Shown here: piece after piece, positions 19,726 to 29,261 of the stretch
Layout of the letters: every line of letters begins with the position of its first letter
How positions within the stretch are numbered: position 1 is the first letter of the stretch
DNA from: Halothiobacillus sp.
GTDB lineage: Bacteria; Pseudomonadota; Gammaproteobacteria; Halothiobacillales; Halothiobacillaceae
Direction: 5' to 3'
DNA length: 39,836 bases
NCBI GenBank assembly: GCA_011389965.1
Contig: JAABTF010000017.1
Location: 2,501 to 42,336, forward strand
Made by a program: the position numbers and the translations under genes
Notes under the pieces: model-generated
Told to the model about the DNA's origin: nothing
Databases searched by the model: none
What the model saw: the letters and a program-made list of their open reading frames with translations, nothing else

Positions 19726-20910
19726 ATGGCTAACGTCATCCGCATGACTGATCTCGATCTTGCCGGCAAGCGCGTATTGATCCGCGCCGACCTGAACGTC
19801 CCGGTCAAGGACGGCAAGGTGACCTCCGATGCCCGTATTCAGGCGTCGCTGTCCACCATCAAGGCCGCGCTCGACCAGGGCGCCCACGTGATGGTGACCT
19901 CGCACCTGGGGCGCCCGACCGAAGGCGAATTCTCCGAGGGCGATTCCCTTGCGCCGGTTGCCAAAGATCTGGGTGACAAGCTGGGCCGCGAAGTGCGCCT
20001 GGTGCGTGATTACCTGGGCAAGGACGTCGCCGTCGACGCCGGTGAGGTCGTCATGCTGGAAAACGTCCGCTTCAACAAAGGCGAGAAGAAGGACGACGAG
20101 ACGCTGGCCAAGCAATATGCCGCGCTGTGCGACGTGTTCGTCATGGACGCCTTCGGCACGGCCCACCGTGCTCAGGCCTCCACCCACGGTGTGGCCCGGT
20201 TCGCCCCGACCGCCTGCGCGGGCACCTTGCTGACCGAGGAACTCGATGCGCTGAACAAGGCCCTGGCCAACCCGGCCCGCCCGATGGTGGCCATCGTCGG
20301 CGGTTCCAAGGTGTCCACCAAGCTTACCGTCCTCGAGGCGCTGGCCGAGAAGGTCGACCAGCTGGTCGTGGGTGGCGGCATTGCCAATACCTTCATCAAG
20401 GCAGACGGTCACGGCGTGGGCAAGTCGCTGTGCGAGGATGACCTCGTCCCGACCGCCAAGGCGCTGATGGACAAGCTCAAGAGCAACGGCGCGAACATTC
20501 CCATCCCGACAGACGTGGTGGTGGGTAAGCAGTTCGACGAGAACGAACCGGCCGTACTCAAGCGCGTCGACGATGTCGCGGAAGACGACATGATCTTCGA
20601 CATCGGTCCGGAAAGCGCGGAGGAGCTGGCGGGTCTCATCGAGAAGGCGGGCACCGTGGTCTGGAACGGCCCGGTCGGCGTTTTCGAGTTCGACCAGTTC
20701 GGCGACGGCACCAAGCGTATCTCGCAGGCCATTGCCGACACCAACGCCTTCACCCTGGCCGGCGGTGGTGACACCATCGCCGCGATCCAGAAATATGACC
20801 TGTACGACAAGGTCAGCTACATCTCCACCGCTGGCGGAGCCTTCCTCGAGTTTCTGGAAGGCAAGACACTGCCGGCCGTCGCGATGCTCGAACAGCGCGC
20901 AGCAGGTTAA
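19726..20910 (+). CDS. pgk: Phosphoglycerate kinase
   Basis: A 394-residue two-domain monomeric kinase linking 3-phosphoglycerate and 1,3-bisphosphoglycerate. Seen are [24 protein letters not shown] at the N-terminus, [37 protein letters not shown], the basic-patch region [13 protein letters not shown], hinge-proximal [35 protein letters not shown] and the nucleotide loop [12 protein letters not shown]. The ATG follows TTGAGGAGTGTTCC. It comes after a terminator, and only 2 nt separate its stop from the pyk start. Confidence 0.98.
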   Translation: MANVIRMTDLDLAGKRVLIRADLNVPVKDGKVTSDARIQASLSTIKAALDQGAHVMVTSHLGRPTEGEFSEGDSLAPVAKDLGDKLGREVRLVRDYLGKDVAVDAGEVVMLENVRFNKGEKKDDETLAKQYAALCDVFVMDAFGTAHRAQASTHGVARFAPTACAGTLLTEELDALNKALANPARPMVAIVGGSKVSTKLTVLEALAEKVDQLVVGGGIANTFIKADGHGVGKSLCEDDLVPTAKALMDKLKSNGANIPIPTDVVVGKQFDENEPAVLKRVDDVAEDDMIFDIGPESAEELAGLIEKAGTVVWNGPVGVFEFDQFGDGTKRISQAIADTNAFTLAGGGDTIAAIQKYDLYDKVSYISTAGGAFLEFLEGKTLPAVAMLEQRAAG

Positions 20911-20912
20911 TC

Positions 20913-22391
20913 ATGAACCGAGAAAGCGATTCCATTAAGCATCTGCCGGCGCAACGCCGCACCAAGATCGTCGCGACGCTGGGCCCGGCCAGTGACGACC
21001 TGGCGACCATCACCGAGCTGGTTCGTGCCGGCATCGATGTCGTGCGGATGAACTTCTCGCACGGCAAGGCGGCCGACCACCAGCGTCGTGCCGACCTGGT
21101 GCGCGAAGCGGCGGCCGCCGAGGGTCGATATGTCGCCATCCTCGGCGACCTGCAGGGGCCGAAAATCCGCATTGACCGCTTCAAGGGTGGCAAGGTCGAG
21201 CTCGAATCCGGCCAGCCGTTCACGTTGGATGCGGATCTCGATCCGGACAGCGGCGACGAGACCCAGGTGGGCATCACCTACAAGGCGCTGGTCTCCGACT
21301 CACGTCCCGGCGATATCCTGCTGCTCGACGACGGCCGCATCGTCCTGAAGGTCGACAAGGTCCAGGGCAACCAGGTGCAGACTACCGTTACCGTCGGCGG
21401 CGCCCTGTCCAACAACAAGGGCATCAATCGGCAAGGCGGTGGTCTGTCGGCCCCCGCGATCACCGACAAGGATCGGGCGGACATCAAGGCCGCCGCTTCC
21501 ATTGGCGTGGACTATATCGCCGTGTCCTTTCCGCGTTCCGGGGCCGACATCCACGAGGCCCGCCGTCTCCTGCAGGAGGCGGGCTGCCGTGCGCACATCG
21601 TCGCCAAGATCGAGCGTGCCGAGGCAATCGACTGCATCCGCGAGATCATCCAGGCGAGCGATGCGATCATGATCGCCCGCGGTGATCTGGGCGTGGAGAT
21701 TGGCGATGCCGAGTTGCCGGCGGTACAGAAGGCCTTCATCCGCATGGCCAACGAGCTCAATCGGCCGGTGATCACTGCGACCCAGATGATGGAGACCATG
21801 ATCGACAACCCGATCCCGACGCGGGCCGAGGTGTTCGACGTGGCCAACGCGGTGCTCGACGGCACCGACGCGGTGATGCTCTCGGCCGAGACGGCCGCGG
21901 GCAAGTACCCGGTGCGCGTGGTCGAGACCATGTCGCGGGTCTGCCATCGGGCCGAGTATCAGATCGAGTCGAAGAAGAGCGCCCCGCCGCTGGACGTACC
22001 GTTCGAGCGCATCGACCAGGCGATTGCCTTCTCGGCGATTTACACGGCCAATCACCTGGCGGTTTCGGCGATCGTGGCCCTGTCGGAGTCGGGCGCGACG
22101 CCGTTGTGGATGTCCCGTGTCGATACCGATATTCCCATCTATACCTTCACTCGATCCGAGGAGACTGCTCGCCGCGTCGGTCTCTATCGCGGCGTGCAGG
22201 CGGTGCACTTCCCGGTGCCCTCGACCGACCACGCCGAGGTCAATCGGATGGTGATCGAGAGCCTCCAAGAGATGGAAAAGCTCGACGAGGGCGACCTGGT
22301 GATCATCACCAAGGGCGACCTGATGGGCCAGATGGGCGGCACCAATGCGATGAAGATCGTGCGTGTCGGCGACGTCACCGCGCTCGACTGA
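20913..22391 (+). CDS. pyk: Pyruvate kinase
   Basis: A 492-residue enzyme making pyruvate and ATP from phosphoenolpyruvate. N-terminal RRTKIVATLGPASDD, RMNFSHGKAADHQ, LGDLQGPKIRI, the B-domain, then IVAKIERAEAIDCI, IARGDLGVEIG, ITATQMMETMIDNPIPTRAEVFDVANAVLDGTDAVMLSAETAAGKYP and a C-terminal allosteric-type domain ending GDLMGQMGGTNAMKIVRVGD. The start lies 2 nt after the pgk stop, so translation is likely coupled; GCAGCAGG upstream inside pgk is a weak ribosome binding site. Its presence lets fixed carbon from the Calvin cycle flow on to pyruvate. Confidence 0.98.
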   Translation: MNRESDSIKHLPAQRRTKIVATLGPASDDLATITELVRAGIDVVRMNFSHGKAADHQRRADLVREAAAAEGRYVAILGDLQGPKIRIDRFKGGKVELESGQPFTLDADLDPDSGDETQVGITYKALVSDSRPGDILLLDDGRIVLKVDKVQGNQVQTTVTVGGALSNNKGINRQGGGLSAPAITDKDRADIKAAASIGVDYIAVSFPRSGADIHEARRLLQEAGCRAHIVAKIERAEAIDCIREIIQASDAIMIARGDLGVEIGDAELPAVQKAFIRMANELNRPVITATQMMETMIDNPIPTRAEVFDVANAVLDGTDAVMLSAETAAGKYPVRVVETMSRVCHRAEYQIESKKSAPPLDVPFERIDQAIAFSAIYTANHLAVSAIVALSESGATPLWMSRVDTDIPIYTFTRSEETARRVGLYRGVQAVHFPVPSTDHAEVNRMVIESLQEMEKLDEGDLVIITKGDLMGQMGGTNAMKIVRVGDVTALD

Positions 22392-22405
22392 GCCGGCCCG
22401 TGATC

Positions 22406-22420
22406 GCCGCCAAAGGCGGC
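22406..22420 (+). other. Small GC hairpin after pyk
   Basis: GCCGCC-AAA-GGCGGC, with a further flanking GAT/ATC match after one mismatch, starts 14 nt after the pyk stop. No U-tract follows; at most a weak or factor-dependent end. Confidence 0.35.
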
Positions 22421-22429
22421 TATCGCGAT

Positions 22430-22457
22430 TTGCATATCCCGGTGCGCTGGGTATGCT
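22430..22457 (+). promoter_or_regulatory. Candidate promoter of fba
   Basis: TTGCAT (22430-22435) and TATGCT (22452-22457) are spaced by 16 nt in the 157-nt pyk-fba gap. Transcription would begin about 85 nt before the fba ATG. If functional, fba can be expressed apart from pgk-pyk. Confidence 0.45.
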
Positions 22458-22548
22458 GTCGCGCTAGCCAAGAATTTCGGCGCCCGGTGTTTGACCGGGG
22501 GCCACGCGATTTCGTAACTACTTTTTCAACCTTGTAAGGAGAGGCTTT

Positions 22549-23613
22549 ATGGCGCTCATCTCGCTTCGCCAGTTGCTGGATCATGCAGCTGAACACAGCT
22601 ACGGCATGCCGGCGTTCAACGTCAACAACATGGAACAGATCCACGCGATCATGCAGGCCGCCGACGAAGTCGACAGCCCGGTGATCCTGCAGGGCTCTGC
22701 CGGTGCCCGCAAGTATGCAGGCGAGCCGTTCCTGCGCCACCTCGTCGAGGCGGCCACCGAGATGTACCCGCACATCCCGATCGTCATGCACCAGGATCAC
22801 GGTTCCGATCCGGGCGTCTGCCTGCGCGCGATCCAGTCGGGCTTCTCCTCGGTCATGATGGACGGCTCGCTGCTGCCGGACATGAAGACCCCGGCCGACT
22901 ACGAGTACAACGCCAACGTCACCGCCAAGGTCACCGAGATGGCGCACGCCGGCGGTGTTTCCGTCGAGGGTGAGCTGGGCTGCCTCGGCTCGCTGGAAAC
23001 CGGCGAGATGGGCGAGGAAGACGGCCACGGCGCGGAAGGCAAGCTGGACATGGACATGCTGCTGACCGATCCGGAAGAAGCGGCTCAATTCGTCAAGCAT
23101 ACCGATTGTGACGCCCTGGCGATCGCCATCGGCACCAGCCACGGCGCCTACAAGTTCACGCAGAAGCCGACCGGCCAGATCCTGCGCATCGACCGGGTCA
23201 AGGAGATCCATGAGCGGATCCCGGACACCCACTTGGTCATGCACGGTTCCTCCTCCGTGCCGGAAGAGTGGCTCGAGATCATCAACAACTACGGCGGCGA
23301 CATGGGTCAGACCTACGGCGTGCCGGTTGAAGAGATCGTCGAAGGCATCAAGCACGGCGTTCGCAAGGTCAATATCGACACCGACCTGCGCATGGCGTCC
23401 ACCGGTGCGGTACGCAAGCACCTCGAAGAGAACAAGTCCAACTTCGACCCGCGCAAATTCCTCAAGGAAGCGACCGCGGGCATGCAGGCCATCTGCAAGG
23501 CGCGTTTCGAAGCCTTCGGTTCGGCCGGCATGGCTTCCAAGATCCGTCCGATCTCGCTGGAAGAAATGTACAAGCGTTACGAGTCCGGCAGCCTCAAGCA
23601 GAAGATTCGCTAA
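22549..23613 (+). CDS. fba: Fructose-bisphosphate aldolase, class II (Calvin-cycle subtype)
   Basis: A 354-residue zinc-dependent aldolase condensing glyceraldehyde-3-phosphate (or erythrose-4-phosphate in the Calvin cycle) with dihydroxyacetone phosphate. N-terminal [28 protein letters not shown], metal/active-site segment [11 protein letters not shown] (H81, D83, H84), [42 protein letters not shown] and the phosphate-binding [20 protein letters not shown]. This length and the C-terminal region resemble the CbbA-type long class-II enzymes of autotrophs. The ATG follows AAGGAGAGGCTTT, one of the strongest ribosome binding sites here. It has its own candidate promoter and ends at a good terminator. 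Confidence 0.97.
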   Translation: MALISLRQLLDHAAEHSYGMPAFNVNNMEQIHAIMQAADEVDSPVILQGSAGARKYAGEPFLRHLVEAATEMYPHIPIVMHQDHGSDPGVCLRAIQSGFSSVMMDGSLLPDMKTPADYEYNANVTAKVTEMAHAGGVSVEGELGCLGSLETGEMGEEDGHGAEGKLDMDMLLTDPEEAAQFVKHTDCDALAIAIGTSHGAYKFTQKPTGQILRIDRVKEIHERIPDTHLVMHGSSSVPEEWLEIINNYGGDMGQTYGVPVEEIVEGIKHGVRKVNIDTDLRMASTGAVRKHLEENKSNFDPRKFLKEATAGMQAICKARFEAFGSAGMASKIRPISLEEMYKRYESGSLKQKIR

Positions 23614-23676
23614 GACGCGCCGGCGACCGGAAGACCGGACTCCGCTCCGATCCAGCCCGGTTGATTGACGCCAAAG

Positions 23677-23700
23677 CCCCGCCTCGTGCGGGGTTTTTTT
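23677..23700 (+). terminator. Intrinsic terminator after fba
   Basis: CCCCGC (23677-23682) pairs with GCGGGG (23688-23693) around a 5-nt loop, followed directly by seven T residues. It closes the Calvin-cycle block. Confidence 0.92.
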
Positions 23701-23734
23701 CGTTCTGAGGACAGCCAGCTTTGTCCAAGGGTGG

Positions 23735-26050
23735 ATGACTCTGGCTCCGGCCTTACCGTTGGGTGGCCAAATGCGTGATAATTCGTCAATGGAAATGGAC
23801 ACTTACAAGGACGTAGGGCGGCGAGCCTCTCTTTCGCCCCGACAACGACCCGGCCTGCGCGGCATCTGGTTGCTGGTTCTGCTGGCCTGGGTGGTGCTGG
23901 CTGTGGTCGGTGCGATGGCCGTGCATGGCGAATTCCGGCAGGAGGTCGATCAACGCGCGGATCGATTGCTCGAATCCGTCGACTACTCCCTCGAGAGCCG
24001 TCAGGCCGAACTGGCCCGGATTGCCCGGATCCTGGCCAAGGACCATCGAGTGCGCGAGCTGATGTCCCAGGCCAAGGCCATGGTCGCCCTGGAAGGAGGG
24101 GGCGGCGGGGGCGATGGCGCCCAGGCGCTTCGCCGCGAGTTGGCCGAGGCCATCACCCCCATCTCGATCGAATTGATCCATGGCCAGGATCGCGTCTTGC
24201 AATTTCACCTGGGCGCGGAGTCGATCAGTTTCTTGCGCGTGCATGCCCCGGAGCATTTTGGTGACAAGTTGGCCGACGTCCGACCGTTGCTCGGTCAGGT
24301 CTTTCGTCAGGGCCGCGGTGCGGTGGGGTTCGAGGTCGGGCGGGTCTTTTCCGGTTTCCGTGCCGTCGAACCGATCTGGGCGCCGGACCGCAGTGGCGTG
24401 AGCCGCGTGATTGGCACCGTCGAGGTGGGTACCGGGGTAGCGCCGATCGACGCCTATCTCCAGGAGAGTCTCGATGCCCGGGCGGCGCTGCTCTTGCCGG
24501 CGTCCCTGGCCGAGTCGAACATCTGGGACGAGATGCGCCGAGAGCGCGATATTGCCCCGGTTGGAGACGGATCGTTCTATCTGGATGGCCCCGCAGTCGA
24601 CCATCCCGGTCTGTCAGCCGCCCTCGAGGAGGTCCGCCCCGGTCAGCAAGACCGTTGGCGCTTGAAGGTGAATGGCGAGCAGTGGCTAGCTGTGGTGCGG
24701 TCCGTGCCCATTGTCGAGGCCAGCAATGGTCGGGCGGCCCGTCTGCTGGCCGTGGAATCGGTGCAGGGGGTGTATGCCAGCATGCAGCAGCGCCTGGTCA
24801 CGCTGTTGTTGGCGGTGCTTCTCGCCTTCCTGCTCACGGTCGGAGCGTTGTGGCTGCTTTCGCGCTGGCAGGGCACGCGCTGGATGGTCGTGGTCGATCA
24901 GGCCAAGACCGAACGGGATGCCCTGTTTCAACTCAGCCCCCAGCCGGTCGAGCTGACCGACGCGGCTGGGCGCACCCTGCAGGTCAACGAGGCGTTCCGT
25001 CAGGTGTTCGGCGGCGCAGTTGTCCTTGATGGCTCCGAGTCCCCCGGCGAGACCGGATGGTCCGGGCGTGGCCTGGAGGGGCTGCAGTTGGAGGCCTTTC
25101 AGCGGGCCGTGTCCAGAGGGGAGCGCTGGAACGGGGCACTGAGATTGCCGTCCCCCTTGGGGGAGATGGGCTGGTTCCGGGTTCAGGTGGTGCCGATCCG
25201 TGACGAATCCGGTCAGACATATCGGCTATGGTGGTTCTTCCAGGATGTCGAGCGGGAGCGTCGGGCCGTTGCCGTGGCCCAGGCCGAGCGCGATCGCCTC
25301 GATGATCTGTTGTCCGCCAGCCCTGCCGTGATCTATACCTTCCCCGCCGATCGGCCGGACCACGTCGAATACGTCAGTGCCAATATTCGTGAGATTCTCG
25401 GTTATACGCCGGATGAGCTGCTCGACGGGCCGGACTGGTGGGCCCAGACCCTGCACCCCGACGACCGGGAGCGAGCGATCCGGGAAGGGGATTTCAACCA
25501 TTGGGCAGACGATCGAAAACAAAGCCGCTATCGACTGATGCGGCCCGACGGGACATCACTCTGGGTCACCGACAGCGCGAGGCTGCTTCGAGATGCCGAG
25601 GGGCGGCCCGAGCGCGTGGTGGGCGCGTTGATCGACGCCCAGGAGACCGTGGCCCTCGAACGGCGTTTGGCGGAAAGTGAGCGCCTCCACCGGACGATCG
25701 TCGAGGGTGTCGAGGAGGCGATCTTTCTGGTTCGGGTGGGGCCGCAGGGAGCATTTCGTTTCCTTGCCAACAATCCCGCCCACGCTCGAGCCACCGGCTT
25801 GTCGGCCGAGGCGTTCGTCGGCCGTGCCCCGGCGGATATTCTGCCGTCCGATCTGGCCGGCCAGGTACAGGCCCATTACCGACGTTGCCTCGAGCAGGGG
25901 CGTACCATTCGATATACCGAAACACTCGACCTGCCTGCCGGTCGGCGCACCTGGCGCACCACGCTGACGCCCCTCCGCGACGAGGAGGGGCGATTCGTGC
26001 TGATCGTGGGGATCGGCGTGGATTTGGGCGAAGCCTCGGGGGAAGTCTAG
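23735..26050 (+). CDS. Membrane sensor with dCache-like domain and three PAS domains, no output domain
   Basis: A 771-residue protein. One transmembrane helix lies near residues 43-63. An extracytoplasmic region of about 285 residues follows, with SISFLRVHAPEHFGDKLADVRPL and a GFEVGRVFSGFRAVEPIW stretch as in dCache_3 sensors. A second helix is near 355-375. Then come PAS domains at about 390-510 (LFQLSPQPVELTDAAGRTLQVNEAF), 530-645 (PAVIYTFPADRPDHVEYVSANIREILGYTPDELL, with WWAQTLHPDDRE) and 660-768. It stops after the third PAS domain; no histidine kinase, GGDEF, EAL or methyl-accepting region follows in any frame before the next gene. The start is uncertain: ATGs at 23735, 23771 and 23789 are in frame, and a possible -10 (TGATAAT) lies at 23774-23780. 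Family of the signal is unknown. Confidence 0.8.
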   Translation: MTLAPALPLGGQMRDNSSMEMDTYKDVGRRASLSPRQRPGLRGIWLLVLLAWVVLAVVGAMAVHGEFRQEVDQRADRLLESVDYSLESRQAELARIARILAKDHRVRELMSQAKAMVALEGGGGGGDGAQALRRELAEAITPISIELIHGQDRVLQFHLGAESISFLRVHAPEHFGDKLADVRPLLGQVFRQGRGAVGFEVGRVFSGFRAVEPIWAPDRSGVSRVIGTVEVGTGVAPIDAYLQESLDARAALLLPASLAESNIWDEMRRERDIAPVGDGSFYLDGPAVDHPGLSAALEEVRPGQQDRWRLKVNGEQWLAVVRSVPIVEASNGRAARLLAVESVQGVYASMQQRLVTLLLAVLLAFLLTVGALWLLSRWQGTRWMVVVDQAKTERDALFQLSPQPVELTDAAGRTLQVNEAFRQVFGGAVVLDGSESPGETGWSGRGLEGLQLEAFQRAVSRGERWNGALRLPSPLGEMGWFRVQVVPIRDESGQTYRLWWFFQDVERERRAVAVAQAERDRLDDLLSASPAVIYTFPADRPDHVEYVSANIREILGYTPDELLDGPDWWAQTLHPDDRERAIREGDFNHWADDRKQSRYRLMRPDGTSLWVTDSARLLRDAEGRPERVVGALIDAQETVALERRLAESERLHRTIVEGVEEAIFLVRVGPQGAFRFLANNPAHARATGLSAEAFVGRAPADILPSDLAGQVQAHYRRCLEQGRTIRYTETLDLPAGRRTWRTTLTPLRDEEGRFVLIVGIGVDLGEASGEV

Positions 26051-26169
26051 GGAAACTCTGCGCGACACGCCGTCCCGGTTGCAAAGCGGCGGGCCGTCGA
26101 CCATCCTCCTCAGCCCACAATTGCCAACACGCGAGCGTTCTGATGTGCCCCAGCAAGGAATCGAGATCG

Positions 26170-27087
26170 ATGCTGCAGGAGCCGGTCATTCGGGCCCGGG
26201 GGCTGGTCAAATGCTTCGGTGCCCTGCGCGCGGTCGAAGGGGTGGATTTCGACGTCCCGCCGGCACGCTGCTTTGGTTTTCTCGGCCCCAATGGGGCGGG
26301 CAAGACCACCACGCTCAAGATGCTGATGGGGCTGGCGGACTTCGATGCCGGCGAGCTGTCCGTACTGGGCTTCGAACTGCCGGCGCAGGCGCGAGCCATC
26401 CGGGCGCGGGTGGGGTTGGTGCCCCAGGGCGACAATCTCGACCCGGATTTCACCGTGCGCGAGAACCTGTTCATGTACGCCCGTTTCTTCGGCCTGACGC
26501 GTCGGGAGGTGGCCGGTCGTGTCGATGAATTGCTGGAATTCGCCAATCTCACCCACAAGGCCGATGCGCGGGTCGATCAACTCAGCGGTGGCATGCAGCG
26601 ACGGCTGACCATCGCCCGAGCGCTGGTCAACGACCCGGACATCGTCGTGCTCGACGAGCCGACCTCCGGACTCGATCCGCAGATGCGGCACGTCATCTGG
26701 GGGCGCCTGTCCGAATTGCGGGCCCGTGGCGTGACCCTGGTGCTGACCACCCACTACATGGAAGAGGCCGAGCGTCTCTGTGACGAACTGGTGGTGATGG
26801 ACCACGGCCGCATCCTGGACCAGGGGAGCCCCGGCGAGTTGATCCGGCGGCACGTCGAGCCCGACGTGATCGAACTGCGTGGTGAGGTCAGCGACGGCGT
26901 GTTTGCCACGCTCTCGTCTATGAGCTCGCGCTGCGAGCGCCACGGCACGGCCGTCTATGTCTATACCGGCGCGCCCACCGTGATCCTCGACTTCCTCGGT
27001 GAAGCGGATGGCCTGACGGTCATTCATCGCCGGGCAGGGCTCGAGGATGTCTTCCTGCATCTGACCGGGCGGGAGCTCCGCGAATGA
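26170..27087 (+). CDS. ABC-2 type exporter, ATP-binding subunit (NodI family)
   Basis: A 305-residue ATPase that energises the adjacent permease at the inner membrane. Walker A GPNGAGKTT at 39-47, Q-loop VPQGDNLD, signature LSGGMQRRLTIARAL, Walker B IVVLDEP with the D-loop TSGLDP, and switch His in TTHYMEEAERL. The overall pattern, including FGALRAVEGVDFDV and the C-terminal LEDVFLHLTGRELRE, matches NodI-like and other drug/glycolipid exporters. The ATG at 26170 follows AAGGAATCGAGATCG; an ATG at 26143 would add nine residues but lacks a ribosome binding site. Its stop overlaps the permease start (ATGA). The substrate is unknown; NodI/NodJ export lipo-chitooligosaccharides only in rhizobia. 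Confidence 0.93.
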   Translation: MLQEPVIRARGLVKCFGALRAVEGVDFDVPPARCFGFLGPNGAGKTTTLKMLMGLADFDAGELSVLGFELPAQARAIRARVGLVPQGDNLDPDFTVRENLFMYARFFGLTRREVAGRVDELLEFANLTHKADARVDQLSGGMQRRLTIARALVNDPDIVVLDEPTSGLDPQMRHVIWGRLSELRARGVTLVLTTHYMEEAERLCDELVVMDHGRILDQGSPGELIRRHVEPDVIELRGEVSDGVFATLSSMSSRCERHGTAVYVYTGAPTVILDFLGEADGLTVIHRRAGLEDVFLHLTGRELRE

Positions 27088-27872
27088 AACGCTCGATCTG
27101 GCAAATGCCCCGGGCGCGCGCTGCGGCCTTTGCCGTGTTCGCCCGCAATTTTCTGGTCTGGCGCAAGCTGCTGGGGCCGGCGATCGTGCTCAATTTCGGC
27201 GAGCCGGTGATCTACCTGCTCGGTCTGGGTATCGGGCTGGGGGCGCTGGTGGGTGATATTGGCGGGTTACCGTATCTGGTCTTTCTCGCCTCGGGCATCG
27301 TGGCCTCCTCGGCGATGATTTCGGTCAGCTTCGAGGGCATGTACTCGGTCTATACCCGGATGGTGCCGCAGAAGACCTTCGACGCGATCATGGCCACGCC
27401 GCTGGACATCGATGACATCATCCTCGGCGAAACCGTCTGGGCGGCGTTCAAGGGGCTGCTCAGCGCGGTGGCGATCCTGATCGTCGCGGCCCTGCTTGGT
27501 GCAGTGCCCGGTGGCATGATGGCGCTGTGGGCGCTGCCGGTGGTGTTCCTGCTGGGGCTGGCCTTTGCCGGTCCGGCGATCATCATGACCGCAATTGCCG
27601 ACAACTACGATTTCTTCAACTATTACTTCGTACTCGTGGTCACGCCCATGTTCATGCTGTCGGGGGTGTTCTTCCCCATCGAGACGCTGCCTGGCTGGAT
27701 GCAGACGGCGGTGCTGATTCTGCCGCTGACCCACGCGATCGAGGTCATCCGGCCGCTGATCGTGGGCGAGCCGGTCGAGCACCTGTTCGGTCACTTGGCC
27801 GTGCTCGCCGGGTTTGCGGTCGTTGCGTACTACGTGGCCGTGGCGCTGGTGCGTCGGCGGCTGTGGGATTGA
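27084..27872 (+). CDS. ABC-2 type exporter, permease subunit (NodJ family)
   Basis: A 262-residue membrane protein with six predicted hydrophobic segments, including VLNFGEPVIYLLGLGIGLGALVG, YLVFLASGIVASSAMISVSFEG, LLSAVAILIVAALLGAVPGGMMALWALPVVFLLGLAFAGPAIIM and YYFVLVVTPMFMLSGVFFPIETLPGWMQ, the ABC-2 signature region. FEGMYSVYTRMVPQKTFDAIMATPLDIDDIILGE is typical of NodJ-like permeases. It overlaps the ATPase gene by 4 nt. The pair forms a complete exporter. It converges with folM across 34 bp without an obvious terminator. Confidence 0.93.
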   Translation: MKRSIWQMPRARAAAFAVFARNFLVWRKLLGPAIVLNFGEPVIYLLGLGIGLGALVGDIGGLPYLVFLASGIVASSAMISVSFEGMYSVYTRMVPQKTFDAIMATPLDIDDIILGETVWAAFKGLLSAVAILIVAALLGAVPGGMMALWALPVVFLLGLAFAGPAIIMTAIADNYDFFNYYFVLVVTPMFMLSGVFFPIETLPGWMQTAVLILPLTHAIEVIRPLIVGEPVEHLFGHLAVLAGFAVVAYYVAVALVRRRLWD

Positions 27873-27906
27873 GAACACGGCCCGTCTTTATCGCCGGTCG
27901 GCAGTC

Positions 27907-28641
27907 TCAGTTTCCCCATCGTCTCCCCGTGTCCAGCCGGATCACCGCCTGATTGATCAGTGGGCAGGCCATCAGATAGTCGATGGTCTGTGCCACCACC
28001 TCCGGACCCGGTTCGAAGGGCAGCAGTCGGCGGGCCAGTCGCTGGCGGCGGTAGTCGGCGTCATCGCTGGGGTGGAACATCAGCAGCCCCGGCGCGATGG
28101 CGTTGACCCGCGTGTGCGGGGCGTAGCGCAGGGCCAGTGAGCGGATCGACCCCTCGATGGCCGCCTTGGAGGCGATGTAGTGGATGTGCTGCGGTTCGCC
28201 CTCGTCGATGTGCGCATCGGTGAGAAAGACCACCTGTCGGCTGGCTTGGCCGTTGTCCCGAGCGGGGGCGGGCAGGGTGCGCTGCAATGCCTCGGTCAAT
28301 TCGATGGGGCTGGTCACGTGCACCGTGTACATGGCCATAGCCAGGCTGGGGTCGGCGACGCAGTCCTCGTCCCCGTGCCAGATCGAGGCGTTGTGCACGA
28401 TCAGGTCGAGACGCTCGACGCGCATGGCCAGCTGCTGGGCAAAGCCCGTCAGGCGGTCGCGTTCCAGCAGGTCGAGGGGTAGGGCGATCAAACCGCGTTC
28501 CATCAGTCCATGCAGGGCATCGGTTTCATGGCGGTAGGTGCCGACCACGCGATGACCGGCTTCAAGCAGATGGCCGGCGAGGTGGGCGCCGACCCGGCGG
28601 GTCACGCCGGTGATCAGAATCGTTTGGGGTTCAGTCGTCAT
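27907..28641 (-). CDS. folM: Dihydromonapterin reductase-like short-chain dehydrogenase (FolM)
   Basis: A 244-residue SDR. The cofactor motif is TGVTRRVG (residues 11-18), with the Arg-rich variant typical of FolM and pteridine reductases. NAS at 84-86 is the NNAG-like segment, and the catalytic pair is Y155 and K159 (HYIASKAAIEGSIRSLA). FolM reduces dihydromonapterin, and to a lesser extent dihydrofolate, with NADPH. The ATG at 28641 lies 5 nt after the folE stop, so the two are co-transcribed. The context supports a pterin role over a generic SDR. A longer upstream frame overlaps folE and is not used. Confidence 0.88.
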   Translation of the reverse strand: MTTEPQTILITGVTRRVGAHLAGHLLEAGHRVVGTYRHETDALHGLMERGLIALPLDLLERDRLTGFAQQLAMRVERLDLIVHNASIWHGDEDCVADPSLAMAMYTVHVTSPIELTEALQRTLPAPARDNGQASRQVVFLTDAHIDEGEPQHIHYIASKAAIEGSIRSLALRYAPHTRVNAIAPGLLMFHPSDDADYRRQRLARRLLPFEPGPEVVAQTIDYLMACPLINQAVIRLDTGRRWGN

Positions 28642-28646
28642 GTCGC

Positions 28647-29261
28647 TCAGCCGCGGCGTGCAATCAGTTGCAGAAACTCGTTGCGGGTGGCCATTTTCTC
28701 GCGGAACTGGCCGGTCATGCGCGAGGTCACGGTCTCCGACTCGACTTTCTCCACCCCCCGCATGGCCATGCACATGTGGGCCGCGCGCACCTGGACGGCG
28801 ACGCCGGCGGCACCGGTGGCGGACTCCACCGCCTCGGCAATCTGCTGGGTCATGTTTTCCTGGATCTGCAGGCGCCGGGCGAACAGGTCGACGATCCGGG
28901 CTAGCTTCGACAGGCCCAGTACCTGGCCTTGCGGGATGTAGCCGATATCGACATGGCCGATGATCGGCAGCATGTGATGCTCGCACAGGCTGAAGAACTC
29001 GATATTGCGCACCACCACCATCTCGTCATTGTCGGACGCGAACAAGGCATTGCCGATAGCATGTTCGAGGCGTTGCTCCAGCCCTTGGGTGAGGTACAGC
29101 AGGGCCTTGGCAACGCGGCGGGGCGTGTCGGTCAGGCCGTCGCGGCGCGGGTCTTCGCCCAGTTCCGCCAGAATGGTCTCTACGGCGCGGGCGATGTTCG
29201 TCACCCGGTGCTCGTCCACACCCACCGGTTCGGGGAAGTCGTCCTCGTGCAGGGCTGCCAT
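28647..29261 (-). CDS. folE: GTP cyclohydrolase I
   Basis: A 204-residue zinc enzyme that turns GTP into 7,8-dihydroneopterin triphosphate, the entry to folate and other pterins. Zinc ligands C93, H96 ([20 protein letters not shown]) and C164 ([13 protein letters not shown]) are all present, so this is the classical zinc-dependent type. [16 protein letters not shown] and [21 protein letters not shown] are typical. The ATG at 29261 follows CCCGGAGAAACACCGAC. The frame is open well upstream, but that sequence is promoter region shared with the divergent argS. Confidence 0.97.
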   Translation of the reverse strand: MAALHEDDFPEPVGVDEHRVTNIARAVETILAELGEDPRRDGLTDTPRRVAKALLYLTQGLEQRLEHAIGNALFASDNDEMVVVRNIEFFSLCEHHMLPIIGHVDIGYIPQGQVLGLSKLARIVDLFARRLQIQENMTQQIAEAVESATGAAGVAVQVRAAHMCMAMRGVEKVESETVTSRMTGQFREKMATRNEFLQLIARRG

